From Mesobacillus zeae (GTDB lineage: Bacteria; Bacillota; Bacilli; Bacillales; Cytobacillaceae), in contig NZ_QWVT01000002.1 of assembly GCF_003570705.1 (NCBI RefSeq), forward strand, positions 1-64,000: DNA of 64,000 nucleotides, given 5' to 3'. The translations under genes and the position numbers were made by a program. Of this stretch, positions 27,159 to 37,068 are shown in pieces; the stretch's first letter is position 1; each line of letters starts with the position of its first letter. Below the pieces are notes generated by a model. It did not search any database, had not been told where the DNA came from, and worked only from the letters and a program-made list of their open reading frames with translations.

Positions 27159-28619
27159 ATGGATAAAGATAAAAAAGGGCTGACAACGAGCTGGGGAGCA
27201 CCAGTTGGTGATAATCAAAATTCAATGACGGCAGGCTCCAGGGGACCTACTCTGATCCAGGACGTCCATTTGCTTGAGAAGCTTGCCCATTTCAACCGTG
27301 AAAGAGTGCCTGAGAGGGTTGTCCATGCAAAAGGTGCCGGAGCCCACGGATATTTCGAAGTAACCAATGACTTAAGCTCATTCACAAAAGCAGACTTCCT
27401 TTCTGAAGTTGGAAAGCGGACACCTGTGTTCACCCGTTTTTCAACTGTTGCAGGGGAACTTGGCTCCGCAGACACGGTAAGGGACCCGCGAGGCTTTGCT
27501 GTAAAGTTTTACACTGAAGCCGGTAACTATGACCTTGTCGGCAACAATACACCGGTATTTTTCATCCGAGATGCCATCAAGTTCCCGGATTTTATTCATA
27601 CACAAAAACGTGATCCAAAAACACATTTAAAAAACCCGACTGCTGTATGGGATTTCTGGTCCCTGTCTCCTGAGTCGCTTCACCAGGTGACAATTCTTAT
27701 GTCAGACCGCGGCATTCCAGCCACTTTCCGCCATATGCACGGATTCGGCAGCCATACCTTCAAGTGGGTCAATAACAAAGGGGAAGCGGTATGGGTCAAA
27801 TACCACTTTAAGACCGAGCAAGGCATCAAAAACCTTGCGCCTGATACAGCAGCCGAAATTGCTGGAGTCAATCCTGATTACCATACAGAAGACTTATTCA
27901 ATGCAATTGAGCAGGGCGACTTCCCTTCATGGAAGCTATGTGTACAAATCATGCCATTAGAAGATGCGGATACATACCGCTTCGACCCATTTGATGTGAC
28001 CAAAGTCTGGTCACAGAAGGATTATCCGCTGATCGAGGTTGGCCGGATGGTTCTTGACAGAAACCCGGATAACTATTTCGCAGAAGTGGAACAGGCCACA
28101 TTCTCTCCAGGGTCGTTTGTACCAGGCGTGGAAGCTTCTCCAGACAAGATGCTCCAAGGCCGCTTATTTGCCTATGCTGATGCTCACAGGTACCGCGTAG
28201 GGACCAATCATAACCTGCTGCCAATCAACCGTCCTCAATCCGGCGTCAGCCACTATCAACGTGACGGCCAAATGAGAAGCGACAATAATGGCGGGGGTTC
28301 TGTTTATTACGAACCAAACAGCTTTGGAGGACCAGAGGAATCACCTCAGCATAAATTAGCAAGCTTTGAAGTGACGGGTTCAGCCGGGAGCATGGCATAC
28401 AGCCATGATGACCACTATACGCAGGCTGGTGACCTTTACCGTCTCATGAGCAAGGAAGAACAAGCAAGGCTCATAGAAAATATCGTTGGCGCAATGAAGC
28501 CTGTTGCCAGGGATGATATAAAAATCAGGCAGATTGGTCATTTCCTGAAAGCTGATGCAGAGCTTGGAAGCCGGATTGCGGAAGGCCTTGGCCTGACAGA
28601 ACAAATCGATTTTAAGTAA
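27159..28619 (+). CDS. katA: Catalase KatA (clade 3, heme)
   Basis: A 486-residue monofunctional heme catalase that dismutates H2O2. The catalytic His is in [20 protein letters not shown] (about residue 55) and the proximal Tyr in [14 protein letters not shown] (about 337). [18 protein letters not shown] is conserved. The subunit is of the small, vegetative KatA type. GGGAGG precedes the ATG. It is monocistronic under the PerR box. Confidence 0.97.
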   Translation: MDKDKKGLTTSWGAPVGDNQNSMTAGSRGPTLIQDVHLLEKLAHFNRERVPERVVHAKGAGAHGYFEVTNDLSSFTKADFLSEVGKRTPVFTRFSTVAGELGSADTVRDPRGFAVKFYTEAGNYDLVGNNTPVFFIRDAIKFPDFIHTQKRDPKTHLKNPTAVWDFWSLSPESLHQVTILMSDRGIPATFRHMHGFGSHTFKWVNNKGEAVWVKYHFKTEQGIKNLAPDTAAEIAGVNPDYHTEDLFNAIEQGDFPSWKLCVQIMPLEDADTYRFDPFDVTKVWSQKDYPLIEVGRMVLDRNPDNYFAEVEQATFSPGSFVPGVEASPDKMLQGRLFAYADAHRYRVGTNHNLLPINRPQSGVSHYQRDGQMRSDNNGGGSVYYEPNSFGGPEESPQHKLASFEVTGSAGSMAYSHDDHYTQAGDLYRLMSKEEQARLIENIVGAMKPVARDDIKIRQIGHFLKADAELGSRIAEGLGLTEQIDFK

Positions 28620-28627
28620 AAAATAAA

Positions 28628-28659
28628 GGGAGCGGATTTTTCCGCTCCCTTGTTTTTTG
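28628..28659. terminator. Bidirectional terminator between katA and ltaS
   Basis: GGGAGCGGA/TCCGCTCCC with a T-rich tract on the katA side and an A-rich tract (U-rich on the minus strand) on the other side, between two convergent genes. Confidence 0.85.
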
Positions 28660-28663
28660 TCTA

Positions 28664-30607
28664 CTATTTTTTTTCTTTTTGGTCTTCGTTTGTATAATCA
28701 TAGTTTGAACGGTCTACCGGTTTGAAATTTTCTGGAGTGTAAAAGCGCAGAAGATCACCATTTACAACTCTGTCGGAAAGTTGAAGCTGCTGCTGAACAA
28801 ATTCACGTTCCTGCTGCATTTCCTCAGTTTTCTCCAGTGGTTCCCCGGTTTTCGTATCATAGTATTTTTCATTCACAGATGTCACGGTTGGTGTGACAAA
28901 GTTTCCATTGCGGAAAGGAACGATATTGCGGTGTTCAGGTGACAGAAGGTCTGTACCGAACTGCACATAATTTTTGGTATCAATTCCCAGCAAGTGAAGC
29001 AGCGTCGGCATTAAATCAATCTGGCCGCCATACTGATGCATCGTTCCACCCTTGACACCAGGTACATGGATGAAGAGAGGCACTTTTTGCAAGTCAGCGC
29101 TAACTGCAGGTGTTACTTCCTTGCCGAGGACTGTTTCCATCGCACTGTTATGATTTTCAGATATCCCGTAATGATCACCATACATCACAATGATGGAGTT
29201 GTCATAAAGGCCGGACTCCTTCAAGTAATCAAAGAATTCCTTGATAGCCTCATCCGAATAGCGGGCTGTCTGGAAATAGGAATCTACTGATTTATCACCG
29301 GTCGTATGCGGGCCAATTGAGGCATCCTCTTCATCGATTGGATAAGGATAATGATTGGACAGCATGATAAATTTCGAATAAAACGGCTGCTTAAGATCTG
29401 AAAGCATCGGGATTGATTCCTTGAAGAAAGGTTTATCCTTCATCCCATAGTTTTCAACGTTTTCCGGCTTCATGTCATAGTAGGATGAATCGAAAAACTT
29501 GTTATATCCAAACGATTTGTAGATTTCGTCGCGGTTCCAGAATGATTTCGTATTGCCATGGAACACTGCAGATGTGTAACCCTGCTGACCTAGAATCGCT
29601 GGTGCAGCCTGGTAGGTGTTCAAGCCTTTGTTTGTGAAAGCAGACCCTTGTGGCAGACCGAACAGAGAATTCTCAAGCATGAACTCAGCATCAGCAGTTT
29701 TCCCCTGTGCTGTCTGGTGGAAGAAATTATCGAAATAGAAAGTGTTGGAGTCACGTGTCAATGAGTTCAGGAACGGCGTGACTTCTTCACCATTAAGATT
29801 GTAATTAATCAAGAAATTCTGCATGGATTCAAGGTGCAGGTAAATGACGTTCCGCCCTTTTCCCGCCCCAAAGTATTCCGGATTTGGCTTAGCGTATTGT
29901 GACTGTGTAAAGTTAATAACTTCCGTAATATCACTGCTGTCAGCCATAACCCGCTGTGCAGAGGCTTTCGTGCTTTGCACCGCATCGTAAATGGTGTAAT
30001 TGTACATTCCAAGGTACTTAACGATATAATTCCTGTCAAATGTCCTCTTCAAAAGCTGCGGTCTGTCTTTCTCCGCTAGTCCCAAATTGACTGTTGAAAT
30101 AGCCAATGCAGCAAGGATCACAGCCATGGCTTTTTTGCGGTTAATGTGAGACGAATCAATTTTGATCCTGCGTCCCGCAAACAGAACAAGCAGTAGGATG
30201 AAATCTGCAAAGAACAGGAGGTCTCCTAGTTTGATTAGCGAGATGACGCTCCCACTTACATCACCGAAGTTCTCAGTCTGAGTCAGAGTCGGCAAAGTAA
30301 TAAAGTCATTGAAAAAGCGATAATATAGAACATTTGCGTATAGAATGAAGCTCATTATAAAATCAATGATTAAAAGCGAAAGATATTTTTTTCTTCCTTT
30401 CCTGAACAAGGCAAGGCCGAGAAACAGAACAGAAGAACCGAGCGGGTTGAGAAAGAGCAGGAAATTTTGCATAAAGCTATCAACACCCAAATCAAACTGG
30501 GTCATCTGGACTATATACGTTTTAAGCCACATAAGGATCACGGCTAAATAGAAAAAGCCCATATAGTTATTTACATTCAATTCGTCTTTATTAATTAATC
30601 TTTTCAT
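28664..30607 (-). CDS. ltaS: Lipoteichoic acid synthase (LtaS/YflE family)
   Basis: A 647-residue polytopic membrane enzyme that polymerises glycerol phosphate from phosphatidylglycerol into lipoteichoic acid. Five N-terminal transmembrane helices (to about residue 190) are followed by an alkaline-phosphatase-fold sulfatase-like domain (about 245-560). The catalytic Thr is in QTAQGKTADAEF (about 305), and metal ligands lie in YLHLESMQNF and MYGDHYGISENH. An Ala-rich AxA segment near residue 217 may be a signal peptidase site that releases the domain. A charged, lysine-rich C-terminus follows. AGGTG precedes the ATG. Confidence 0.93.
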   Translation of the reverse strand: MKRLINKDELNVNNYMGFFYLAVILMWLKTYIVQMTQFDLGVDSFMQNFLLFLNPLGSSVLFLGLALFRKGRKKYLSLLIIDFIMSFILYANVLYYRFFNDFITLPTLTQTENFGDVSGSVISLIKLGDLLFFADFILLLVLFAGRRIKIDSSHINRKKAMAVILAALAISTVNLGLAEKDRPQLLKRTFDRNYIVKYLGMYNYTIYDAVQSTKASAQRVMADSSDITEVINFTQSQYAKPNPEYFGAGKGRNVIYLHLESMQNFLINYNLNGEEVTPFLNSLTRDSNTFYFDNFFHQTAQGKTADAEFMLENSLFGLPQGSAFTNKGLNTYQAAPAILGQQGYTSAVFHGNTKSFWNRDEIYKSFGYNKFFDSSYYDMKPENVENYGMKDKPFFKESIPMLSDLKQPFYSKFIMLSNHYPYPIDEEDASIGPHTTGDKSVDSYFQTARYSDEAIKEFFDYLKESGLYDNSIIVMYGDHYGISENHNSAMETVLGKEVTPAVSADLQKVPLFIHVPGVKGGTMHQYGGQIDLMPTLLHLLGIDTKNYVQFGTDLLSPEHRNIVPFRNGNFVTPTVTSVNEKYYDTKTGEPLEKTEEMQQEREFVQQQLQLSDRVVNGDLLRFYTPENFKPVDRSNYDYTNEDQKEKK

Positions 30608-30857
30608 TTTTTCACCTGCTTTTATTTAGAAAATGTCATTATTATCTTCATTCCATAAAGCACCAAGGGACAACTCACTACAGAAAAATAATATACTCCT
30701 ATTTTGATAAATTGTAAAGGACAAACAGAAGCAGTTCAACATTGAAAACTTTATCCAAATGACCCTTTTCCCAACTTTAAGGGATTCTAAACATCAAATC
30801 AGGCTGATTCCATTATTGTATGGAGGGATGTCCGCAAACATTCCAAATATTGCGCGC

Positions 30858-30890
30858 ACAAAAGCCAGGCCCATCAGCAGCCTGGCTTTT
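30858..30890 (-). terminator. Terminator of the chemoreceptor gene
   Basis: GCCAGGC/GCCTGGC with a 10-nt loop; on the minus strand UUUUGUGC follows. Confidence 0.75.
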
Positions 30891-30896
30891 AGAAGA

Positions 30897-32615
30897 TTAA
30901 AGTTTAAAGGTGCTCGTTAATTCCTTTAATGCTGCAGACATGATTGAAAGGCTGTCGATAGATTCCGACATTCCAATTGCAAGTTCCTCCTGCCTTTTCG
31001 TTACCTGGACAGTTTCTTTTGTCCCAACCGCAGCCTGCTCGGCCATTTTAGCTGCCTCGAGTGCCGCCTGATTGAGATCCTCCGCTGATGCTGCCATCTC
31101 TTCGGATATAGAGGTAACTTTCTGAATCTGCTGCGCTGACTCCTCCATGGCAGTGAAAATGTGCTCAAATGCTTCACCGGTTTCCTCGACTGTGGAGATT
31201 CCGGTCTTTACATCTTCAAGAACAACATCCATTGCTGATACCGAAGCACCCGTATCATGATTAATTTTCCCAATAAGAGATTGAATATTTTCGGTCGCTC
31301 GATTCGACTGCTCTGCAAGCTTTCTCACTTCTTCCGCAACAACGGCAAAACCTTTACCCGATTCCCCGGCCCTTGCGGCTTCAATGGCCGCGTTCAAAGC
31401 AAGCAGGTTTGTCTGTGAAGAAATTTCTTGTATCATACCGACAATCTTTGCTATTTCCTTCGAATGCTGCTGCATCTTCAGAATAGCATTCGAAGATTCA
31501 TTAACAGATCTGCTGATTGTCGTCATCTGAGAAACAACATTCCCAAGCTTTCCTTTTCCGTATTCCACTTCAGTTAGCGCTGCAACGGACTGTTCCGAAG
31601 CACCCGCAGATGCTGCTGCCGTATGCTGAATTCCAGTGGACATTTCCTTGATGTTTTCCACACTCGTGTACATGCTTTCCTGCTGGCTGATTGAACTGTC
31701 GTAAATTCCCTGCATCGCTGTGGCAATTTCAATCCCTGTCACTCTTGTCTCATTCGCGTGTTCCAGCAGTTCAGCCGACTTGTCGTTAAGTTCGACAGAG
31801 TTGTCATTTATTCCCTTGATCATCGCCCTTAACTGGACGATCATTCCGTTAAAGCTTGCCGTCAGTCTCCCGATTTCATCAGTCCTTTTCGACTCTATGC
31901 TTCCGGAAAGGTCCCCCCTGCCGAGCGCTTCGACAAATGCCGTAAGACCTTTTAATGGTTTTGTAAATGAAAGTGTAAACGTGTAAATGAGAATTGCGCT
32001 TACAGCAAGTATCCCAACAGTAATCCAGACAAGCTGCATTCGGCTTAATGCCAGCTTTTTATAAATACCCGTGACATCAATATCCGTCCCGACAATCCCA
32101 AGCATTTCCCCCGACCGAGACATGATCGGAACATAAGCCGATACAATTCCTCCATCTTCTTTCGTATACGTCATGTCTGTTTGGGTTTTACCTGTTTCAA
32201 ACGCTTGAACCACGTCTGGATATTCATCAATATTCTTTTCTTTATCGCCCAGCCATTGGTCCTTAGACCAATCCGGTACTCCGTTAACCATGTAAAAATA
32301 GTCATAGCCGCTATCTGTCTTTTTTCTTTCCATTGTATATATGTACTTCAACCCGTTAGCTTCCCTGATTTCATTCAGAGTTTGCTGGAGTTCTTCAAAA
32401 TAGCCTTTTTCTCCAGCTGCAACGGTTATCTCCGGATACCGGTCAGGATCGATTTTCTTGACTACGTGCTCAGCAATACTGACTGCCTGTACGGAGGCAG
32501 ATTCTTTGATCAGCCTAACCGATGATTGATACGAAGTATAGCTGATCAAGACTCCTGACAGGCAAATAATACCCAAAAATACCACTAACATTTTTACTTT
32601 TATGCTCTTCCTCAT
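30897..32615 (-). CDS. Methyl-accepting chemotaxis protein
   Basis: A 572-residue chemoreceptor. Transmembrane helix 1 (about 8-28), an extracellular Cache-like ligand domain (about 35-185, with [13 protein letters not shown] at its end), transmembrane helix 2 (about 193-213), HAMP (about 215-268) and the cytoplasmic signalling coiled coil. The hairpin tip is intact ([20 protein letters not shown]), so it should couple to CheA/CheW. The ligand is unknown. A sigma-D-type promoter lies 48 nt upstream. It is monocistronic. Confidence 0.95.
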   Translation of the reverse strand: MRKSIKVKMLVVFLGIICLSGVLISYTSYQSSVRLIKESASVQAVSIAEHVVKKIDPDRYPEITVAAGEKGYFEELQQTLNEIREANGLKYIYTMERKKTDSGYDYFYMVNGVPDWSKDQWLGDKEKNIDEYPDVVQAFETGKTQTDMTYTKEDGGIVSAYVPIMSRSGEMLGIVGTDIDVTGIYKKLALSRMQLVWITVGILAVSAILIYTFTLSFTKPLKGLTAFVEALGRGDLSGSIESKRTDEIGRLTASFNGMIVQLRAMIKGINDNSVELNDKSAELLEHANETRVTGIEIATAMQGIYDSSISQQESMYTSVENIKEMSTGIQHTAAASAGASEQSVAALTEVEYGKGKLGNVVSQMTTISRSVNESSNAILKMQQHSKEIAKIVGMIQEISSQTNLLALNAAIEAARAGESGKGFAVVAEEVRKLAEQSNRATENIQSLIGKINHDTGASVSAMDVVLEDVKTGISTVEETGEAFEHIFTAMEESAQQIQKVTSISEEMAASAEDLNQAALEAAKMAEQAAVGTKETVQVTKRQEELAIGMSESIDSLSIMSAALKELTSTFKL

Positions 32616-32662
32616 CCTTTTCTCCCTCTCAAAGCCAAAGTCTTCTTGTGTTGGTATTTTTA

Positions 32663-32689
32663 TTATCGGTGATTGGAAAGAATTATTGA
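32663..32689 (-). promoter_or_regulatory. Sigma-D-type (motility) promoter of the chemoreceptor
   Basis: On the minus strand, TCAA (32689-32686), 15-nt spacer, ACCGATAA (32670-32663), close to the sigma-D consensus TAAA-N15-GCCGATAT. Confidence 0.6.
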
Positions 32690-32957
32690 TATACTTTTAC
32701 AATTTTGTTAATAAATCAGCTTATATGTTTATACTTATTAGATTTTTAAGACTATAAAGCATGGCTTGGAGTAAATCTACTTTTCCTTATTTTATTTAAT
32801 TTCATTAGAAAAGAGAAAAAATACAATATTTTGTTAATAAAATATATTTATAACCAAATATAACATTTATTACAAAATGACACACTCGTGTATTCCATAC
32901 ATGTTAGTAGATTTAACCAAAGGGATATACTTACAATTCATTCAAAGAAAATGAACT

Positions 32958-32990
32958 GATAAAAAACGGCAACCACTTGGCAGCCGTTTA
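32958..32990 (-). terminator. Terminator at the left end of the biosynthetic cluster
   Basis: AAACGGC/GCCGTTT around a 12-nt loop; on the minus strand UUUUUUAUC follows. It closes the long leftward operon. Confidence 0.8.
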
Positions 32991-33034
32991 AGAATGTAAA
33001 TGATGAGGATATTAAGACAATTTAGATATATAAA

Positions 33035-33835
33035 TTATTCATTGTCGAAGAGCCGTCCCGTTTGTTTCGCATACTTTTCCATAAGTCCGATAAGCAGGAT
33101 GGCAATGATAAAGTAAACGGCTCCAATGCTTAACTCCGCCAGAGCAAGATGATATATCCGTTCATTCTGTCCCGCCTGAATATCCCGTATCAATTCCACA
33201 CTATGTGTGAGAGGGAGTATATTTGAGATATTCTGCAGGAAATCAGGTAGTAGGGAAACGGGAAAGTTCACGCCGCATAGTAATTGAAAGCCTGCAAATA
33301 AAAGATTCACAAATAAATTTACATTTGAAAACAGCAGTGAAATGCCGGCAATAAGCAGCGCGGCTCCGAATAATGCAAAGACCATGATGACCCCAGCCCC
33401 ACAGAGAAGCCAGAAGCTCTGCCATGAAAAAGAAACATCAAACATGACATAGGCCATTAATACACTAATAATAAAAATAAATAAGCTATCTAATAGAGGA
33501 ACAACGGATTTTTTTATTAATATCACAAATGTAGGGAGTGGCGCTGCCACATTCAAACTAAGTGTGCCGAATCGCCTCTCGTAGCGAAAAATGGAAATGA
33601 AGTTTTGAAACAATTCCCTGCCTGTATAAAATGCAATATTGCCAAGGATGACATATGTAAGATACTCACTTCCAACAATGGATGTTGTAATCATTGCGAA
33701 GAATAAATAATGGATGAAGGGATCGAGAAATCGAAAAAAAATAAATAATTTCAATGAATTATAGGAGTATAGCGCCTTAAAAGAAAGGAATGTAAAGCTT
33801 AACCTGCTTTGTAATAACATATTATCTTTAAACAA
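33035..33835 (-). CDS. ABC-2 type permease subunit (second)
   Basis: A 266-residue integral membrane protein with six hydrophobic segments and the ABC-2 layout typical of drug or polysaccharide exporters. It overlaps the upstream permease gene by 8 nt and the pair overlaps the ATPase gene, so all three are translationally coupled. The N-terminus reads MFKDNMLLQ from a TTG immediately after TAGGAG; the ATG six codons later is also possible. As the last gene of the cluster it probably exports the product and may give self-resistance (inference). Confidence 0.85.
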   Translation of the reverse strand: MFKDNMLLQSRLSFTFLSFKALYSYNSLKLFIFFRFLDPFIHYLFFAMITTSIVGSEYLTYVILGNIAFYTGRELFQNFISIFRYERRFGTLSLNVAAPLPTFVILIKKSVVPLLDSLFIFIISVLMAYVMFDVSFSWQSFWLLCGAGVIMVFALFGAALLIAGISLLFSNVNLFVNLLFAGFQLLCGVNFPVSLLPDFLQNISNILPLTHSVELIRDIQAGQNERIYHLALAELSIGAVYFIIAILLIGLMEKYAKQTGRLFDNE

Positions 33836-34601
33836 CTCCTAAACTGCCAGATTGTTTCATGATTTTTTCCATTCGCCTGATACCAAAAAATAAGATAAAT
33901 AAGTAAATAAATGAAGAACCTAAAGATACACCGGCCAGAAGAAACACATCATTTGTTTCATTTAAACCGCTATAAATACTTTCTACCGCCCAGGTCATTG
34001 GCAATAAGTAAGAAATTATGCGGAAAGTAAACGGCAGGCTTTCAACAGGTATAAAGATTCCTGACAGTAAAATCACTGGTGTGAGAATAAAATTCTGGAA
34101 GCTATATACTTCTTGAACTGTAGTAAATACCACCGCCAGAAACATTCCCACAACAGACAATGAAACCAACAGGACAATTGCGGTAAAAATAAACGTCCCT
34201 AAATGCGCTATCCCAATGTTCAAAGAAAAAATAATTTTGGCGTAAAAAAGTGTAAGAGTTAACGATATGAAAGCTATAAGGGAGTTGCTCAACATCTTCG
34301 ATAAAACAATCTGAAACAAACTAACAGGAGCAGCGATCAATAAGTTCAATGAGTCATTCCACTTTTGCCAAATAAGTGATGAACCAGACGAATATAGAAC
34401 ATAGCTCCACATGCTGACAATTGCAGTTGCAATAATATAAGGTCCGGTAATTTCAATCCCCTTCATGACTGACATGAAGTGAATGATCGTCAGGAGCACC
34501 AGTGGCTGAACAAATAGTATAAATTGGTATATTCTGTTATTCAGATTCGTAAAGTAGATAAATTCTTTTATGATTAACGATAGTATGTTCAATCCACTCA
34601 C
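33828..34601 (-). CDS. ABC-2 type permease subunit (first)
   Basis: A 257-residue membrane protein with six hydrophobic segments. The segment LTPVILLSGIFIPVESLP before the last membrane span is typical of ABC-2 exporters such as DrrB/NodJ relatives. It starts with GTG overlapping the ATPase stop by 4 nt. With 33035-33835 it forms a heterodimeric membrane channel driven by the ATPase at 34598-35545. Confidence 0.87.
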   Translation of the reverse strand: MSGLNILSLIIKEFIYFTNLNNRIYQFILFVQPLVLLTIIHFMSVMKGIEITGPYIIATAIVSMWSYVLYSSGSSLIWQKWNDSLNLLIAAPVSLFQIVLSKMLSNSLIAFISLTLTLFYAKIIFSLNIGIAHLGTFIFTAIVLLVSLSVVGMFLAVVFTTVQEVYSFQNFILTPVILLSGIFIPVESLPFTFRIISYLLPMTWAVESIYSGLNETNDVFLLAGVSLGSSFIYLFILFFGIRRMEKIMKQSGSLGVV

Positions 34602-35545
34602 TCCACATCTTTCATCAGATAGATATAGGCATCCTCAAGAGAAATTTCTTTCCGTTGTATTTTTATTACCTGACAGTATTTTTTCAAGACATTTTCCAGC
34701 TCTGATATATCCAGATTTTTTTTAAATTCCAGCTTGATTGTTTTATATGATTCTGTGATATGCTGCAAATCATTGACGGAGATGAGCTCTTCATTTTCCA
34801 ATCCTGATTGGTCGAATAATTGTATTGTCGCTTCAAACACATTCAAATCGTTGCATTCTTCCTTTATTTGCTTCGGGGTACCGATTGAAGACATACTGCC
34901 GTTTTTGAGAAAAACGATTCTGTCGCAAAGCTCGTCGGCCTCGCTCATATAATGGGTAGTCAAAATGAAGGTGATGCCTTTTTTGGATAGAGATTTAATT
35001 AATTCACGGAGCATTTTTGAGCCCACCGGGTCAAGGCCGATTGTCGGTTCGTCAAGAAATATTACCTTAGGATCATTTATAAGTGACCTGGCTATATGGA
35101 GGCGCTGGATCATTCCTTTAGAGTATGTATAGATTTGCTGGCCCTCTGCGTGCTCCAGCCCAACCATTGTAATCAGTTCGTCTATGAGCAGTTTTTGCTG
35201 CTTACGGGGAATTCTGTACAGAACGCAGAAATAGGAGAGATATTCAAAGGCGGTTAAACGCCCGTAAACCCCTTTTTCTCCTCCATATACAAAATTGATT
35301 TGGCTCCTGACTTGTTCTCCATTCCTTATGACATCTATCCCTAGCACTGAAGCAGAACCGCGGGTAGGAAGAAGCAAGGTGGAAAGTATTTTGATGGTTG
35401 TCGTCTTTCCCGCTCCATTCGGGCCTAATAAACCAAAAACTTCACCTTCATGCACATCAAACGATACTCCGTTCAGGGCCACCTTTTTTTCACCGTTTTT
35501 CGTCTTATATTCTTTAAATAATTTGTCCACTTCAATTACAGGCAT
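34598..35545 (-). CDS. ABC exporter ATP-binding protein
   Basis: A 315-residue ATPase of the DrrA/CcmA-like group. Walker A GPNGAGKTTT is at about 38-47, the signature segment is YSKGMIQRLHIARSL (about 138-152), Walker B is KVIFLDEPTIGLDP (about 157-170), and a C-terminal extension (about 230-315) is typical of drug-export ATPases. AGAAGGAG precedes the ATG. It couples to the two permeases downstream. Confidence 0.95.
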   Translation of the reverse strand: MPVIEVDKLFKEYKTKNGEKKVALNGVSFDVHEGEVFGLLGPNGAGKTTTIKILSTLLLPTRGSASVLGIDVIRNGEQVRSQINFVYGGEKGVYGRLTAFEYLSYFCVLYRIPRKQQKLLIDELITMVGLEHAEGQQIYTYSKGMIQRLHIARSLINDPKVIFLDEPTIGLDPVGSKMLRELIKSLSKKGITFILTTHYMSEADELCDRIVFLKNGSMSSIGTPKQIKEECNDLNVFEATIQLFDQSGLENEELISVNDLQHITESYKTIKLEFKKNLDISELENVLKKYCQVIKIQRKEISLEDAYIYLMKDVE

Positions 35546-35592
35546 ATAAATCTCCTTCTATTCATATCAGGTTACTTTTCGAATGATCATTG

Positions 35593-36396
35593 TCAAATAC
35601 TGAAACTCAGCCTGAAACCAACGTTATAGTTCCTGTCCTCCAGCTTTGCATAATGCCTATTAGAACATCTCGAATGGTGATAAGGATATGAAAATGAACC
35701 ACCTCTAATCACCTTTCCCGTTGTCCACTTTTCTCCTCGCCACGGGGCATACTCTGGTTTATCCTTTGGACCGCTTGGATCAATAATGTCAACCGGATCA
35801 TAGAAATAGAACCAGTCCTCGCACCATTGCCATATGAGGCCATGCATCCCTTGTAAACCATTGAAAGCAGCTATTGAATTTTTTACTGGGTACACTTTCT
35901 TTTTCAGCTCTTCTGAGTCTCTTGTTAATTTTAATTCCCTGCACTCCAGCGACTTTTTGCAAGCGCACGAACAACTGCACTCTTGTTTTGCAGCGTATTC
36001 AAACTCCGCTTCAGTCGGCAGGCGGAACGATACCTTATATTTTTTCGAAGCCCATTCTATAAATTTTAAGGTATCAAAATATGACACACCAATGACCGGA
36101 AAATCGCCACAGTTATTCGCATCTGAAAAATCAGGCCCCAAAACCCACTCATCTCCATCCCAGATTTCTATCTTATAGTCCGCATTATGGCCCGTTTCCG
36201 CTGTAAACTTAAGATACTGCTTCACAGTTACAGGAGTCCTTTGCATAGCAAAGGATTCAGTTAATCTAATCTCTCTCTGTGTTTCAATTTCTGCAGCGTG
36301 CTCATCACCATGCAGTGCACCCATCGTAAATGTACCTGCTGGTATTGCAATAAACTCCAGTTCATCATCTATTGAGAAGATCTTGTCTTGCATCAT
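35593..36396 (-). CDS. FGE-sulfatase/SUMF1-fold protein with Cys-rich insert
   Basis: A 267-residue protein of the formylglycine-generating/EgtB/PvdO C-lectin-like fold. It begins with the family motif IPAGTFTMGA and ends with VIRGGSFSYP...VGFRLS. The catalytic Cys pair of true FGE is not obvious: only one Cys is seen in the HHSRCSNRH stretch. An unusual insert at about residues 130-145 carries five cysteines (C-S-C-S-C-A-C plus one later), possibly a metal or disulfide site. In PvdO and similar cases this fold tailors natural products, so a cluster-specific oxidative step is plausible, with the substrate unknown. Confidence 0.75.
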   Translation of the reverse strand: MMQDKIFSIDDELEFIAIPAGTFTMGALHGDEHAAEIETQREIRLTESFAMQRTPVTVKQYLKFTAETGHNADYKIEIWDGDEWVLGPDFSDANNCGDFPVIGVSYFDTLKFIEWASKKYKVSFRLPTEAEFEYAAKQECSCSCACKKSLECRELKLTRDSEELKKKVYPVKNSIAAFNGLQGMHGLIWQWCEDWFYFYDPVDIIDPSGPKDKPEYAPWRGEKWTTGKVIRGGSFSYPYHHSRCSNRHYAKLEDRNYNVGFRLSFSI

Positions 36397-36422
36397 TCCA
36401 CTTCCTTTTGGCTGCTTAACTG

Positions 36423-37067
36423 CTATTCTGATACATACAGCATGTATTGATTTAATTCCTCTCTGCCAGCTTCATTCCGGCCCTCACTGAGATGGATAAT
36501 GGATGAATCATAGTTGGACAGCATAGGTTTTAAAAAAATGACATCAATGCCTTCCTTATTAAACTCATTCACATCCAAGTAGTTTTTGGCCCCCTCTCCC
36601 GAGACATATGTATCTGCTTGAAAGTACTTGCAAATTGAAATCAGGAGTTCATTTTTATTTCCTGTTGTTGGAATTTCAGAGCTGAAGAATAAAGGGGTAT
36701 GTATTCCAAAAGCTTTTTTACAAATATTAATGGAGTTCATATTGATATCAACTAGTTTCTCGGGTATAAATACATCTTGAAGATCCATGGAAAAATGGTA
36801 GTCAATCTTTTTCAGCAGTTTTTTCCGCCAGCCAAAATCGGGTGCAGTATTGACATCTTTTATTAGTTTGTAAAATGAATTTTTCTCTACTGGTACAGTG
36901 AACCATTCTTCCTCACCTGCGGCATTGATAAATTTGTTTCTGTTTTGATAACTACGGGGGCCGGAAAATTGAACATCGTCCAGGATGACAAAGGCATCCG
37001 CTTGGGACATTTTTTGAAAATAACCCATATAAGGGAAGTGTTCCGGCTGGCTGATTGCAATCTTCAC
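36423..37067 (-). CDS. WbqC-family protein
   Basis: A protein of about 214 residues with the WbqC signature at its N-terminus (KIAISQPEHFPYMGYFQKM, then DAFVILDDVQF and NRNKF). WbqC-like proteins occur in O-antigen and amino-sugar/amino-acid conjugate clusters; they are suspected of attaching or making amino acid substituents but are poorly characterised. GGAGGG with 5-nt spacing points to a GTG start at 37067, directly after the stop of the upstream gene. Confidence 0.75.
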   Translation of the reverse strand: MKIAISQPEHFPYMGYFQKMSQADAFVILDDVQFSGPRSYQNRNKFINAAGEEEWFTVPVEKNSFYKLIKDVNTAPDFGWRKKLLKKIDYHFSMDLQDVFIPEKLVDINMNSINICKKAFGIHTPLFFSSEIPTTGNKNELLISICKYFQADTYVSGEGAKNYLDVNEFNKEGIDVIFLKPMLSNYDSSIIHLSEGRNEAGREELNQYMLYVSE

Positions 37068-37068
37068 T

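Noticed and set aside
30608-30896. Possible small gene or RNA between ltaS and the chemoreceptor
   Set aside because: Only the chemoreceptor terminator and the ltaS upstream region were seen; no ribosome binding site with a frame and no structured motif.
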